Source: Desmonostoc muscorum LEGE 12446
GTDB taxonomy: Bacteria > Cyanobacteriota > Cyanobacteriia > Cyanobacteriales > Nostocaceae
Assembly: GCF_015207005.2 (NCBI RefSeq)
Contig: NZ_JADEXS020000001.1
Location: 4,650,001 to 4,714,000 of the forward strand
Direction: 5' to 3'
DNA length: 64,000 bases
Numbering within the stretch: position 1 is the first letter of the stretch; each line of letters opens with the position of its first letter. Shown here piece after piece: positions 1 through 8,340 of the stretch. The notes below the pieces were generated by a model. That model did not search any database and had not been told where the DNA came from. It saw only the letters and a program-made list of their open reading frames with translations. Both the position numbers and the translations under genes were made by a program.

Positions 1-187
1 GTAAAAGCTTATCTACTACAGGAACCACATTCATTCGCAAACCTTGTTATTTATAGATTCCCAAATCTAGAGGATTTTCACCAGTCAATATCTAAAATTT
101 AAGCATCAATTTAACAAATAACCGTTTTTCTAGGAGTTCAAGCTGATTAAATTCTTATCTTGAATAATTTTTGCACTTTAACTAACC

Positions 188-262
188 TATAACGGTTCCC
201 AATCACATGAGGTACAAAAATTTCTAGGGGCGCATAGCTATGCGCCCCTATGTTGTAGCTAT
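188..262. repeat. Dispersed palindromic repeat (TATAACGGTTCCC type)
   Basis: A copy of the dispersed element best seen at 5964-6070. It begins TATAACGGTTCCC, carries an ATGAGGTACA block, and centres on a perfect hairpin, AGGGGCGCATAGC with its complement (about 226-250). The right-hand terminal repeat is not clear, so the right boundary is approximate. Apart from this, positions 1-427 are AT-rich and hold no gene I can recognise. Confidence 0.6.
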
Positions 263-427
263 TCTTTTTCACCAAGGGTATCGCCTTAAGTATCCAAGCA
301 AATGGCTTAACTTTTAAAAGATCTTAGGAGTTATTATTTGTGATTTATCGAAGAGACTCCATCAGTTGCACTCACAAGTAGCAATGAAAATTTCTTTTCC
401 CTACTCCCAACTCCCCACTCCCTATTT

Positions 428-769
428 TCAAGATTCTATAGAACCGCCCATCTCGACCCACTGTGTTATCAGTCCATATAAAACCGAGCGCATCGTTACT
501 TTTTTATGCTTACAGATAATTTTGAACTGATACTTGAGATTTTTGGGAATGTATCCTTTAATCTCTTCTAATTCTTCCTTCAGCAAATTACTATGTAATT
601 GAGGAACAGGCGCACCTGCTTGTATCCATTGCCGAATTAAAATTTCTAATATTTCACTCATTTCTGCGTTTTTCTGTACGCAAAAAACTTTAAACTGAAT
701 TTTTAGTGATTTTGGTATATTGCCTTTAACCACTGTAAATTCTTCGATTTTATCTTTAAGTTCCATCAT
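428..769 (-). CDS. Tandem ribbon-helix-helix-like small protein
   Basis: A 113-residue protein made of two copies of one motif of about 38 residues, at roughly residues 15-52 and 71-108. Both have the form KG-x-IPK-x-LK-x-QFK followed by two helices and end in (R/T)QW(I/V)xxG. The pattern of a short beta-like stretch (IPKxLKxQFK) plus two helices resembles CopG/Arc ribbon-helix-helix DNA-binding subunits, which normally dimerise. A covalent duplication would give one chain with two half-sites. No toxin-like partner gene lies beside it. The resemblance is read by eye, so DNA binding is inference. It could also be an unrelated cyanobacterial family. Confidence 0.6.
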   Translation of the reverse strand: MMELKDKIEEFTVVKGNIPKSLKIQFKVFCVQKNAEMSEILEILIRQWIQAGAPVPQLHSNLLKEELEEIKGYIPKNLKYQFKIICKHKKVTMRSVLYGLITQWVEMGGSIES

Positions 770-1275
770 ACACGTTTCTTATCTAAATTCAATTGTTGTG
801 TCTCAAAGAATAAGATTGAATTCTAAAATTTTATAGTCTAATATAATATTCATGTATATGTATAATTTCTTAATGTCTCATCTAAAAATTTTAAATCAAT
901 TCTTTTTGAAATAATTGCTTTTACTGCTAGTTTACTAGACCAATAATATTTAGATAAATATCTATGCATCTTACAGAGTAAGTCTTGAAGAGGTACGGCA
1001 AATAAATCAGTCATCTTGTGCGGAAAAAATTAACTTACCTTGTTATGTTAGAACATCGTAAAATATTAACAACCGAATATCTTGAAGATAAGAATCAACT
1101 TAAGACGATATCCGCATTTTCATCAGTCATTATCAGCAGTAAATTGTACAGAAGCATTAGACTGTCTGCACTGTTGAAAAATCCGAAAGACACATCTAGG
1201 TATTAAGCAAAGTTACGTGCCTGAGTTTTCCACGAATGTAAAATTAAGTGCAAGATTCGTCATTGGGAAAGGTAT
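770..1275. other. AT-rich gene-free stretch
   Basis: About 500 bases of AT-rich DNA. The only open frame is a 62-codon one at 1018-1206 with an alternative start, no recognisable motif and no clear ribosome-binding site, so I do not call it. No repeat or hairpin stands out. Confidence 0.4.
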
Positions 1276-1542
1276 TTACAATTTAGAAGCCTTGTCCTGA
1301 TGCTGGACAAGGTAACATTGGGCACGAAAACGCAACTCAGTCAACTGGTTATATAGGGGGTTGAACTTACATAAAGGTGGAATGTAGATAATGAAATGAC
1401 CAAATAGGTTGATGTCCCGTTCAAATGGACAAGTAGATGGGATAATTCGGCATAATAATTGCGCCAGTTCAGCATTACGGATTTCGATAGTATCTAGCTT
1501 TTTTTGTAATATTTGTAGCATGTACAATTTGTTTGCATTCAT
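1276..1542 (-). CDS. Mo-dependent nitrogenase C-terminal-like small protein
   Basis: An 88-residue protein with the signature of the cyanobacterial family annotated as Mo-dependent nitrogenase C-terminal domain (Mo-nitro_C): STCPFERDINLFG followed by IPPLCKFNPLYNQ and LRFRAQCYL. The family is common in cyanobacteria as stand-alone proteins of about 90-110 residues, so this is full length. Despite the family name it is not a nitrogenase subunit, and there are no nif genes nearby. Two Cys (in TCPF and PLCK) lie in the conserved core. Function is unknown. The gene stands alone. Confidence 0.75.
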   Translation of the reverse strand: MNANKLYMLQILQKKLDTIEIRNAELAQLLCRIIPSTCPFERDINLFGHFIIYIPPLCKFNPLYNQLTELRFRAQCYLVQHQDKASKL

Positions 1543-2860
1543 AGTGAGTTCCCTAAAATTTCTGAGTTCAAATCATCCCTGAGCAGTTCCGGTTACCGCA
1601 GGGAAGGTGAGAAGAGTATATGGCTATCAAGTCTGCGATCGCTCTTGTTCTGCTAAGCTTTACTCAAACCTGATTATTCGTTAGCTTGCCAATTTTCAAC
1701 GATTTTAACCAGTTAATATCTCAAAGTTAACCAGCAATTTAAGTTGAGTGGGGAGTGGGGGGGCAGGGGAGCAGAGGAGAAGTTGCTGAACTCTTTCCCT
1801 TCTGCACCTCTGGACCTCCGCCCCTGGAGCCTCTTTCCCAATGTCCACTCCCCAATCCCCAATCCCCAATGCCCACTCCCCACTCCCCAGTTTCTTCCAG
1901 CATTATCTTAAGTTGTTGCTTAAGTTAGTGATTTTGAATCGACAAAATTGCCTGAAGTGGCGAAACTGAATTTTAGCAAAACGCAAGTTCTACTCAGTGC
2001 TAAGTTCTGAATAATGAGTTAAGGATACTCATAAACTTTTACTGCTTTAAAGCCTTTTACTTTGAAGTCTCATACAATTCTTAAAGAAAGGTGCTTTATG
2101 TTAACAATCCTTAAATTAAGTAATATTTGCTGTCTTTCATATAGTTTCTATAGAGAAATGTCACATATATTGCATCAAAACTGTGCTATTTTGAGAATGT
2201 GCGATTTTTAACTTCTACCTTAACATTAACGCACCTATTTCTTAACTTTAGGACAAAAGATTTCTGGAAAAATCACTTGAGTTAGGTCAAATACATGATT
2301 AGTGGATTATAATGAACTAAGAAACTTTTTATCCTAATTGTTTGTATATATTTTAACCAATGTGATGGAGATTTACATAGTCTTTCATCAAAAAACACTC
2401 AGCTTATGATCAACCAAAGCTTTCACCTCTACAAAATTGCTATTTTTGGAGTTTGAAGTTTCTACATTAAGACTTGTTGCTAGCCGAATTGTCTAACCGA
2501 GTATTGGTGACTTCAAAATGTCATATAACTGGAATTTTGAAGTTGCAATCTCAAGCTGTGACGAACTAATTAAGGTTTCTGGATAGATGTTCAATAAAAA
2601 AAGACCTAAGCACTTTTTAATTTTGCCTAGAAAAGGACTTGAGTACTTTTTCCTCAGTCAGAATGAGTCGATTCATCTGAAAAAGTTACAAATAAACCTT
2701 TGAGACAAGTAAAAACTTGTATTACAAAATGCATAATACCAGCTAAATTAGCAGTTGTAAGTTATATAAACAAGTCTATTTGAAAATACTACAACTAACT
2801 TCAATCAACTTTGAAATGTATGTGTAAGTAAAATAGTTTACTAAATTATAACCAAGCACT
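1543..2860. other. 1.3-kb gene-free region upstream of the ThDP/KAS III cluster
   Basis: There is no open frame above about 60 codons. Positions 1745-1890 hold arrays of short G/C-rich words (ggggagtgg, cccaatcccc, ccccactcc), which are typical cyanobacterial short tandem repeats. The rest, about 1900-2860, is AT-rich with no obvious element. It may carry the promoter and regulatory sites of the cluster starting at 2861, but I cannot point to a specific site. Confidence 0.5.
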
Positions 2861-4735
2861 ATGAGTTCAACACATTACCCGATTAATCCTCGCACCCATG
2901 AATATTTGGAGCAAAATAAGAATATGTTGGTAGCACCAGAGGCGACTACACAATTCAAGTATCCATCCAAGGCTTTCGTTTCCTTCCCTGAAAATAACTC
3001 ATTGATTGCAGACATCCAATCAAGTCCAGCCTTAGATACTTTTCCTTTCAATAATCAAGACTCAGAGTCGATTTCAGTCGCCTCTGCAATTGTGAAAATG
3101 TTAGAAGATTTGGGAGTCGAATATGCCTTTGGTGTTTCGGGGGGTGCGATCGCTCCAGTATGGTACAAATTGCAACATAGCTCAATTAAATTACTACACT
3201 TTCGTCACGAAGCAGGAGCTGCTTTTGCAGCCACCGAGGCGTATTTTGCTAGTGGCCGCCCTGTTGTAGTATTTACCACATCAGGTCCGGGGATCACCAA
3301 TGCCTTGACTGGGTTGTTCGCTGCACGCTGGGAAGATGCCAAAGTAATTTTTCTGTCGGCTTCTACCTCTGCACCACAGCGTGGACGTTGGGCACTCCAA
3401 GAAACCAGCACTTACACCATGCCTAGTGCCGGACTTTTTACCTCAGAATCACTCTTTCATTACGCAACTACTCTCGAATGTAGTGAAGAACTTCCAGAAG
3501 TCTATCGACGACTAGCCAAAGGCTTAGCCCGACCGGATGGCTTTGTCGCCCACTTGAGTATCCCGACTAACATCCAAACCAATCCAGTTGAGAAATCTTT
3601 GCCACCGGTAACACTCTCTTGTGCGTCACCGACAGCCAGCGAAGAAGCGATCGCCGAATGTGGACAGTTACTTGCAGAAGGACCATTTGCGATCTGGGTT
3701 GGCTTTGGTGCCCGCCTTGCCGCTGCTGAAATTCGCCAACTGGCTGAGAGAACAGGTGCGGCGGTAATGTGTTCACCACGCGGTAAAGGTATTTTTCCAG
3801 AGGATCATCCTCAATTTGTGGGGATCACGGGCTTCGCTGGACATGAATCGGTTCTGAGATATATGCAAGAACACCGTCCTCTACGAACACTAGTACTCGG
3901 AACCCGTCTTGGTGAATTTACCTCATTTTGGAACCCTGCCATGATTCCTTCACGAGGCTTTTTACATGTTGACATCAATCCAGAAGTACCAGGAACTGCT
4001 TACCCATCTACCGAAACCATCGCCATTCAGTCTGATGTCAGAATGTTTGTCAAGGCCTTGCTCAAGCGCTTTCCCAAGCGACAAAATCGTGCCAAAAAAC
4101 AGTCTTTACCCAGACCTGAGCGCAGTGTCATCAATGCCAGCACAGATAGCCCAGTCCGACCAGAAGTACTGATGAATCTTATGCAACGAGTCATCGTTGA
4201 GGGTAGTGATGCCATCGTGATGGCTGAAGGAGGTAATTCATTTGCTTGGGCAATTAACCGATTGCGATTTGGTAAACCAGGACGTTTTCGGGTCAGCACT
4301 GGATTTGGGGCTATGGGTCATTTCGTCACCAGCGTCGTGGGTGCAGCGTTAACACATCACAGTAAAGCTATAGCGATCGTTGGGGATGGTGCGATGTTGA
4401 TGAACAATGAAGTCAGCACAGCCGTAAGATATCAGATTCCTGCCGTTTGGATTGTCCTCAATGATGCACGCTACAACATGTGTCAGCAAGGCTCCAAGAT
4501 ACAGGGTTACGAGGGTATGGATGTAGAAATACCACAGGCAGATTTTGTGATGCTTGCCCGCAGCATGGGAGCCGACGGTATCCGTGTGGAAAAAGAGTCT
4601 GACATTCAAGCAGCGTTAGAAATGGCAATGGCTTCTACTCGTCCATTCGTTGTGGACATACTTATCGACCACACAAGACAGGCACCTATTGGAACTCGTA
4701 TTTCTAGTTTGATTTCACAAGGCGCTAAAAATTAG
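2861..4735 (+). CDS. ThDP-dependent enzyme, acetolactate/acyloin synthase-like (ScyA-like)
   Basis: A 624-residue protein of the acetolactate synthase/pyruvate decarboxylase superfamily. After an N-terminal extension of about 70 residues, the PYR domain starts near residue 72 and carries the activating Glu (E117 in FRHEAGAAF) and a TSGPGITNAL loop. The C-terminal PP domain has the ThDP/Mg motif GDGA at about 508 and LND at about 533-535. Family members decarboxylate a 2-keto acid and couple the activated aldehyde to a second carbonyl compound. ScyA of the scytonemin pathway is a cyanobacterial example and has similar size and layout, but the other scytonemin genes (scyB, scyC) are not here. 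The next gene, a KAS III-like protein, follows after 8-11 bases, so the two are surely cotranscribed. A role in a secondary metabolite, perhaps an acyloin, is inference. It is unlikely to be the housekeeping ilvB. Confidence 0.8.
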   Translation: MSSTHYPINPRTHEYLEQNKNMLVAPEATTQFKYPSKAFVSFPENNSLIADIQSSPALDTFPFNNQDSESISVASAIVKMLEDLGVEYAFGVSGGAIAPVWYKLQHSSIKLLHFRHEAGAAFAATEAYFASGRPVVVFTTSGPGITNALTGLFAARWEDAKVIFLSASTSAPQRGRWALQETSTYTMPSAGLFTSESLFHYATTLECSEELPEVYRRLAKGLARPDGFVAHLSIPTNIQTNPVEKSLPPVTLSCASPTASEEAIAECGQLLAEGPFAIWVGFGARLAAAEIRQLAERTGAAVMCSPRGKGIFPEDHPQFVGITGFAGHESVLRYMQEHRPLRTLVLGTRLGEFTSFWNPAMIPSRGFLHVDINPEVPGTAYPSTETIAIQSDVRMFVKALLKRFPKRQNRAKKQSLPRPERSVINASTDSPVRPEVLMNLMQRVIVEGSDAIVMAEGGNSFAWAINRLRFGKPGRFRVSTGFGAMGHFVTSVVGAALTHHSKAIAIVGDGAMLMNNEVSTAVRYQIPAVWIVLNDARYNMCQQGSKIQGYEGMDVEIPQADFVMLARSMGADGIRVEKESDIQAALEMAMASTRPFVVDILIDHTRQAPIGTRISSLISQGAKN

Positions 4736-4746
4736 AGGAGATTGTG

Positions 4747-5889
4747 ATGTTAAATCACCCAGTAGGCATTCGCTCATTGGCATTAAGCTTGCCAAGTATC
4801 AAGCGTACAAACGATTACTACACAGAAAAATATCCCGAAGTAATTGCCGAGTCCGAACAAAAAAGTTTAGCAAGATTGTTTTCCCTTGCGGGTTCCACAC
4901 CTAACAACGAGTTTGACTCAGAGATGTTGCCCTATCTTAAAGACCCTTTTCGAGGTACTGTCCACCGATGGGTACTGGCACCAGAAGAATCTTCATTAAT
5001 GTTGCAAGAACGTGCGGCTCGTGCAGCCCTTGATGCAGCAGAACTAACTCCCAAAGAAGTTGATCTCATGCTCGTTGCCTCCGTTTGGCCTGAACAAATA
5101 GGATTTGGCGATGCTGCTTTTCTAGCTCGTCAACTGAGCTTGGAAGGTGCTGCTTGGAATCTTGATGCAGCCTGTGGAGTCACTCCAGTTGCCTTTCAAA
5201 CTGCCTCTGCTTTAGTACAAACAGGAGAATACCGCAACGTCCTAGTAGTGATTTCCTGTGCATACTCTCGCTTTTTCGATGAAGACGATACACTATCATG
5301 GTTTATGAGTGACGGGGCTGGAGCTTTTGTAGTTAGTTCACTCGCACCCAACCAAGGCATCCTGGGTACAAAGACCATTCATACTGCTGCTTTATGTGAT
5401 AGCTTTTTTGCCAAACTCACTGAAGACGAGCAAGGCAATCCACAAATACATATGCGGATGGGCAAAGGCGCAAATAAAGCCATCCGCGAAACCGCTGTGG
5501 GACAACTGCGTACTTGTTGTGAAGGTGCCTTAGCTGCCGCCGGTGTCACACTTGAGGAAATTGACTTTTTTATTTTTAATACATCCACTGCTTGGTCAGC
5601 AAACTTCTGCACTCGCGTACTAGGCATTGACCCAGAACGGACAATCAACCTTTACTCTGAGTATGCAAACATTGGCCCAGTAATCACGATCGCCAATTTG
5701 TACTATGCTGTGCAGCTGGGTAAGATTCACGAAAATGACTTGGTTCTGATTTATGGTTTAGGTGCAGCAGGTGCCGCCTCTGCAAGTGTGATGCGTTGGG
5801 GTGATGTGGCATTAAGTACTGTTCCAAATCTCCACGAACCTGAGATAATACTCACAAGTTCCTTAGATCCTAGCTTGGCTTTTTGCTAG
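4747..5889 (+). CDS. 3-oxoacyl-ACP synthase III-like protein without the catalytic His
   Basis: A 380-residue thiolase-fold protein of the FabH/KAS III type. I chose ATG 4747 because GAGGAG at 4735-4740 is well spaced from it; a GTG at 4744 is the alternative. Numbering here counts from that GTG: the nucleophile Cys is C144 in DAACGV, and the Asn of the triad is N309. At the position of the FabH catalytic His (PHQAN) the sequence reads FNTST, so the residue is N279. Such triad-altered KAS III relatives often act as acyltransferases rather than decarboxylative condensing enzymes. The tight pairing with the upstream ThDP gene suggests that it acts on, or supplies, that enzyme's substrate or product. 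The exact reaction is unknown. Confidence 0.8.
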   Translation: MLNHPVGIRSLALSLPSIKRTNDYYTEKYPEVIAESEQKSLARLFSLAGSTPNNEFDSEMLPYLKDPFRGTVHRWVLAPEESSLMLQERAARAALDAAELTPKEVDLMLVASVWPEQIGFGDAAFLARQLSLEGAAWNLDAACGVTPVAFQTASALVQTGEYRNVLVVISCAYSRFFDEDDTLSWFMSDGAGAFVVSSLAPNQGILGTKTIHTAALCDSFFAKLTEDEQGNPQIHMRMGKGANKAIRETAVGQLRTCCEGALAAAGVTLEEIDFFIFNTSTAWSANFCTRVLGIDPERTINLYSEYANIGPVITIANLYYAVQLGKIHENDLVLIYGLGAAGAASASVMRWGDVALSTVPNLHEPEIILTSSLDPSLAFC

Positions 5890-5963
5890 CTCGAAAATAG
5901 GGAGTAGGGGTTTAGCAATGCTAAACCCCTACACAGATGTAGGAATCAATCTTGATATCTACA

Positions 5964-6070
5964 TATAGCGGTTCCCATTCAGATGGGGTACAACATGATA
6001 TCACGAGGTGTAGGGACACGGCACTGCCGTGCCCCTACAGGTGTACCTTATTAGGTCAGGAAGCGCTATA
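5964..6070. repeat. 107-bp MITE-like palindromic element (intact copy)
   Basis: The ends are TATAGCGGTTCC and its near-complement (RC TATAGCGCTTCC). A GGGGTACA...TGTACC inner repeat surrounds a hairpin at about 6010-6040 (GGGACACGGCA with GCCGTGCCCC). It has no coding capacity and fills most of the 321-base gap between the KAS III-like gene and the GDSL gene. A second copy near 62.8 kb is interrupted by another element. Confidence 0.75.
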
Positions 6071-6210
6071 GTGCGTTTACTCTAAATTTAGTGCATTGGA
6101 TAAAGAGGCCAATAAGTTGATAATAAAATTTGATTAAAATCATTAGAATTTGTACTTCTTTCAAAGCAACGTACTACTCCTGTTGTTCAAAACAAATTTA
6201 GTAATCGATT

Positions 6211-7203
6211 ATGCAAAAACAATTTCTGGCGGCAGGTTTTTTTCTGTTATCTTTGATGTTTCCCCTCAAAGTTTCAGCCCAAAATTATGACGAGATTTAT
6301 GTCTTTGGCGATAGCTTATCGGATACAGGTAATGTATTTAATTTCACAAATGGAATTATTCCCCCAAGTCCGACTTACTTCAATGGACGGTTTTCCAATG
6401 GCCCAGCTTGGGTGGAATATCTCGCCTCTGATTTAGGGTTAACTTTCAATCCCAACACCAACTATGCCTTCGGTGGTGCGACTACAGGATTCGATAACAT
6501 AGGACTAAGTTTTTTACCAGGATTACAACAACAAATTAATAACTTCACAACAGGAAATCAGTCTGCCAATCCCAACGCCCTTTATATCATTTGGGCTGGT
6601 GCTAATGATTACATGAAGTACTTTTTTGATATCACTCCTAACCCAACAGAATCTGTAGACAATTTATCCGCAGCAATAACTTCACTAGCTGCTGTGGGGG
6701 CTGAAAATATTATGGTGGTTAACTTACCAGATTTGGGAAAGTTTCCAGTTACAGGTGGCAATAGTCAAACAGCAAGCATACTAAGCAGTTTCACCAATGA
6801 ACATAACTCTGATTTACTCGCAACTATTAACTTGTTGAATCAGCAACTAAGTCCTGAAACTAACATTATTCCTCTCGATGTTAATTCTTTATATAATCGC
6901 ATCATTGGAGATCCAGCAGAATTCGGTTTTACAAATGTCACCGATTCTTGTGTTGGAGAATTATCGGTGGTGCCCATCGAAGTTCCCGTGAAGCCAGTTA
7001 TATGTGACCCAAACAAGTTTTTATTCTGGGATGAAGTCCATCCCACAACTGCAACTCATCAGCTAATTGGAGAATTAGCATTTTCAGCCTTGAAGCCAGC
7101 TTCTGTCCCTGAATCTTCTACAGTATTAGGAGTATTGACAGTTGGTGCTTTATATGGTAAAAGCCGAAACAAAGCAATCAAAAAGCAAGGGGTACGTGGA
7201 TGA
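6211..7203 (+). CDS. Secreted GDSL/SGNH esterase with PEP-CTERM-like tail
   Basis: A 330-residue SGNH hydrolase. A signal peptide covers about residues 1-23 (cut near VSA-Q). Block I is FGDSLSDTGN with catalytic Ser35. GGATTG and WAGANDY supply the oxyanion-hole Gly and Asn, and DEVHP carries the Asp-x-x-His pair. The last 35 residues read VPESS, a hydrophobic stretch, then a basic end, which matches a PEP-CTERM sorting signal and suggests export with exosortase-type processing. The stop overlaps the next start by 4 bases (ATGA), so it is translationally coupled to the SDR. A paralog lies at 19189-20181. The substrate is unknown; lipid or ester hydrolysis outside the cytoplasm is likely. Confidence 0.85.
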   Translation: MQKQFLAAGFFLLSLMFPLKVSAQNYDEIYVFGDSLSDTGNVFNFTNGIIPPSPTYFNGRFSNGPAWVEYLASDLGLTFNPNTNYAFGGATTGFDNIGLSFLPGLQQQINNFTTGNQSANPNALYIIWAGANDYMKYFFDITPNPTESVDNLSAAITSLAAVGAENIMVVNLPDLGKFPVTGGNSQTASILSSFTNEHNSDLLATINLLNQQLSPETNIIPLDVNSLYNRIIGDPAEFGFTNVTDSCVGELSVVPIEVPVKPVICDPNKFLFWDEVHPTTATHQLIGELAFSALKPASVPESSTVLGVLTVGALYGKSRNKAIKKQGVRG

Positions 7204-7952
7204 GCGGCCAACTAGATGGAAAAGTCGCCCTGGTGACCGGGGCTTCATCAGGTATTGGTCGAGCCAGTGCGATCGCATTTGCCCGCGCTGGAGCCAAGGT
7301 TGTCGCTGCTAGCCGTCGCATTCCTGAGGGAGAAGCAACGGCGCACCAGATCCAAGAAATCGGAGGAGAGGCGATTTTCATCAAAACCGATGTGTCAAAG
7401 GCTGATGACGTGGAGGCGTTGATTCAGAAAACCGTGGATATTTATGGTCGTCTGGACTGCGCTTGCAACAATGCTGGATTTGGGGGGGGAGCTATCCCAC
7501 TTACAGATATGTCCGAAGAAGACTGGGATCGACTGATTGACGTAAATTTGAAAGGAACCTGGCTTTGTTTGAAGTACCAAATTAGGGCAATGCTGAAACA
7601 AGGAAGTGGGGCGATCGTCAACATCGCTTCCATCGCTGGTGTAGCCGGTATTCCTGGTCTTGCTGGCTACTCTGCCACTAAAGGTGGGATCACCGCTTTA
7701 AGTAAAGCCGCAGCAATGGAGTATGCCTTGGCAGGTATCCGCATCAATGTTATCAGTCCTGGTGCGATCGCAACTGATATGCTAGCGACCTTACCAGCAG
7801 ATGTACTGGCTCAACTAAGAGCAATGCATCCCATAGGACGCACTGGCAAGCCGGAAGAGGTGGCCGATACTGTGGTGTGGTTATGTTCGGATGCAGCTTC
7901 TTTCATCACAGGGCACAATATGATGGTTGATGGAGGATATACCACACAATGA
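7200..7952 (+). CDS. Short-chain dehydrogenase/reductase
   Basis: A 250-residue classical SDR. It has the cofactor loop TGASSGIG at about 14-21, NNAG at about 90, a catalytic Ser in VNIASIAG, and the Tyr-Lys pair in GYSATKGG. It ends with the TGHNMMVDGG motif common to FabG and glucose-1-dehydrogenase-like enzymes. AASRR after the second strand suggests NADPH preference, though that is weak evidence. It overlaps the GDSL esterase gene by 4 bases and is probably the last gene of the unit that begins at 2861. It may reduce a keto group of the cluster product; that is inference from position only. Confidence 0.85.
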   Translation: MSGQLDGKVALVTGASSGIGRASAIAFARAGAKVVAASRRIPEGEATAHQIQEIGGEAIFIKTDVSKADDVEALIQKTVDIYGRLDCACNNAGFGGGAIPLTDMSEEDWDRLIDVNLKGTWLCLKYQIRAMLKQGSGAIVNIASIAGVAGIPGLAGYSATKGGITALSKAAAMEYALAGIRINVISPGAIATDMLATLPADVLAQLRAMHPIGRTGKPEEVADTVVWLCSDAASFITGHNMMVDGGYTTQ

Positions 7953-8340
7953 AGAGAGCAGGGGGAGCAGGGGGAGCAGGGGAAGCAGGGGAAGCAGGGG
8001 GATTAAACTAAGCCACCCACTTTCTTGTGGGGTTTGTACCTACCTTGAGATACAAGGATTTATTCGCGCCACTTGCGGGCGTTAGCGCAGCGGGACGAAG
8101 TCCGGTTTTGAACCTTTACTTTTTTCATAAACTACCCCAGCCCGCTTCTGGGCTGGGCTTTCAGGATCTCTAATTCTCTAGCAAGAATTAGCTGTTAATG
8201 TTCAAAACAACAGCTAAAGCTTGGCTGATTCCTTGCATTGTTTCATCATCAACGTTCCCGTTGAGCAGCTACCTTGACTATCCATCAACTCTAAATTCAA
8301 AATCGTTTAATTACTTCAAAATTGCTGTAATCTATTAATA
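7953..8340. repeat. Short G-rich array and possible IS200/IS605-type end remnant
   Basis: Positions 7958-7995 hold a ggggaagca/ggggagca array. At 8136-8157 a hairpin (CCCAGCCC, loop gcttct, GGGCTGGG) follows AACTAC and precedes CTTTC, a layout I associate with ends of IS200/IS605 elements in cyanobacteria. No TnpA or TnpB remains. AGCTGTT and AACAGCT around 8187-8213 form another small hairpin. On the minus strand 8186-8265 there is a short clean reading frame (ending VLNINS) with no start, possibly a gene remnant. Confidence 0.35.

Noticed and set aside
1018..1206. 62-codon plus-strand open frame
   Set aside because: Alternative start, no ribosome-binding site, no motif, and AT-rich surroundings.
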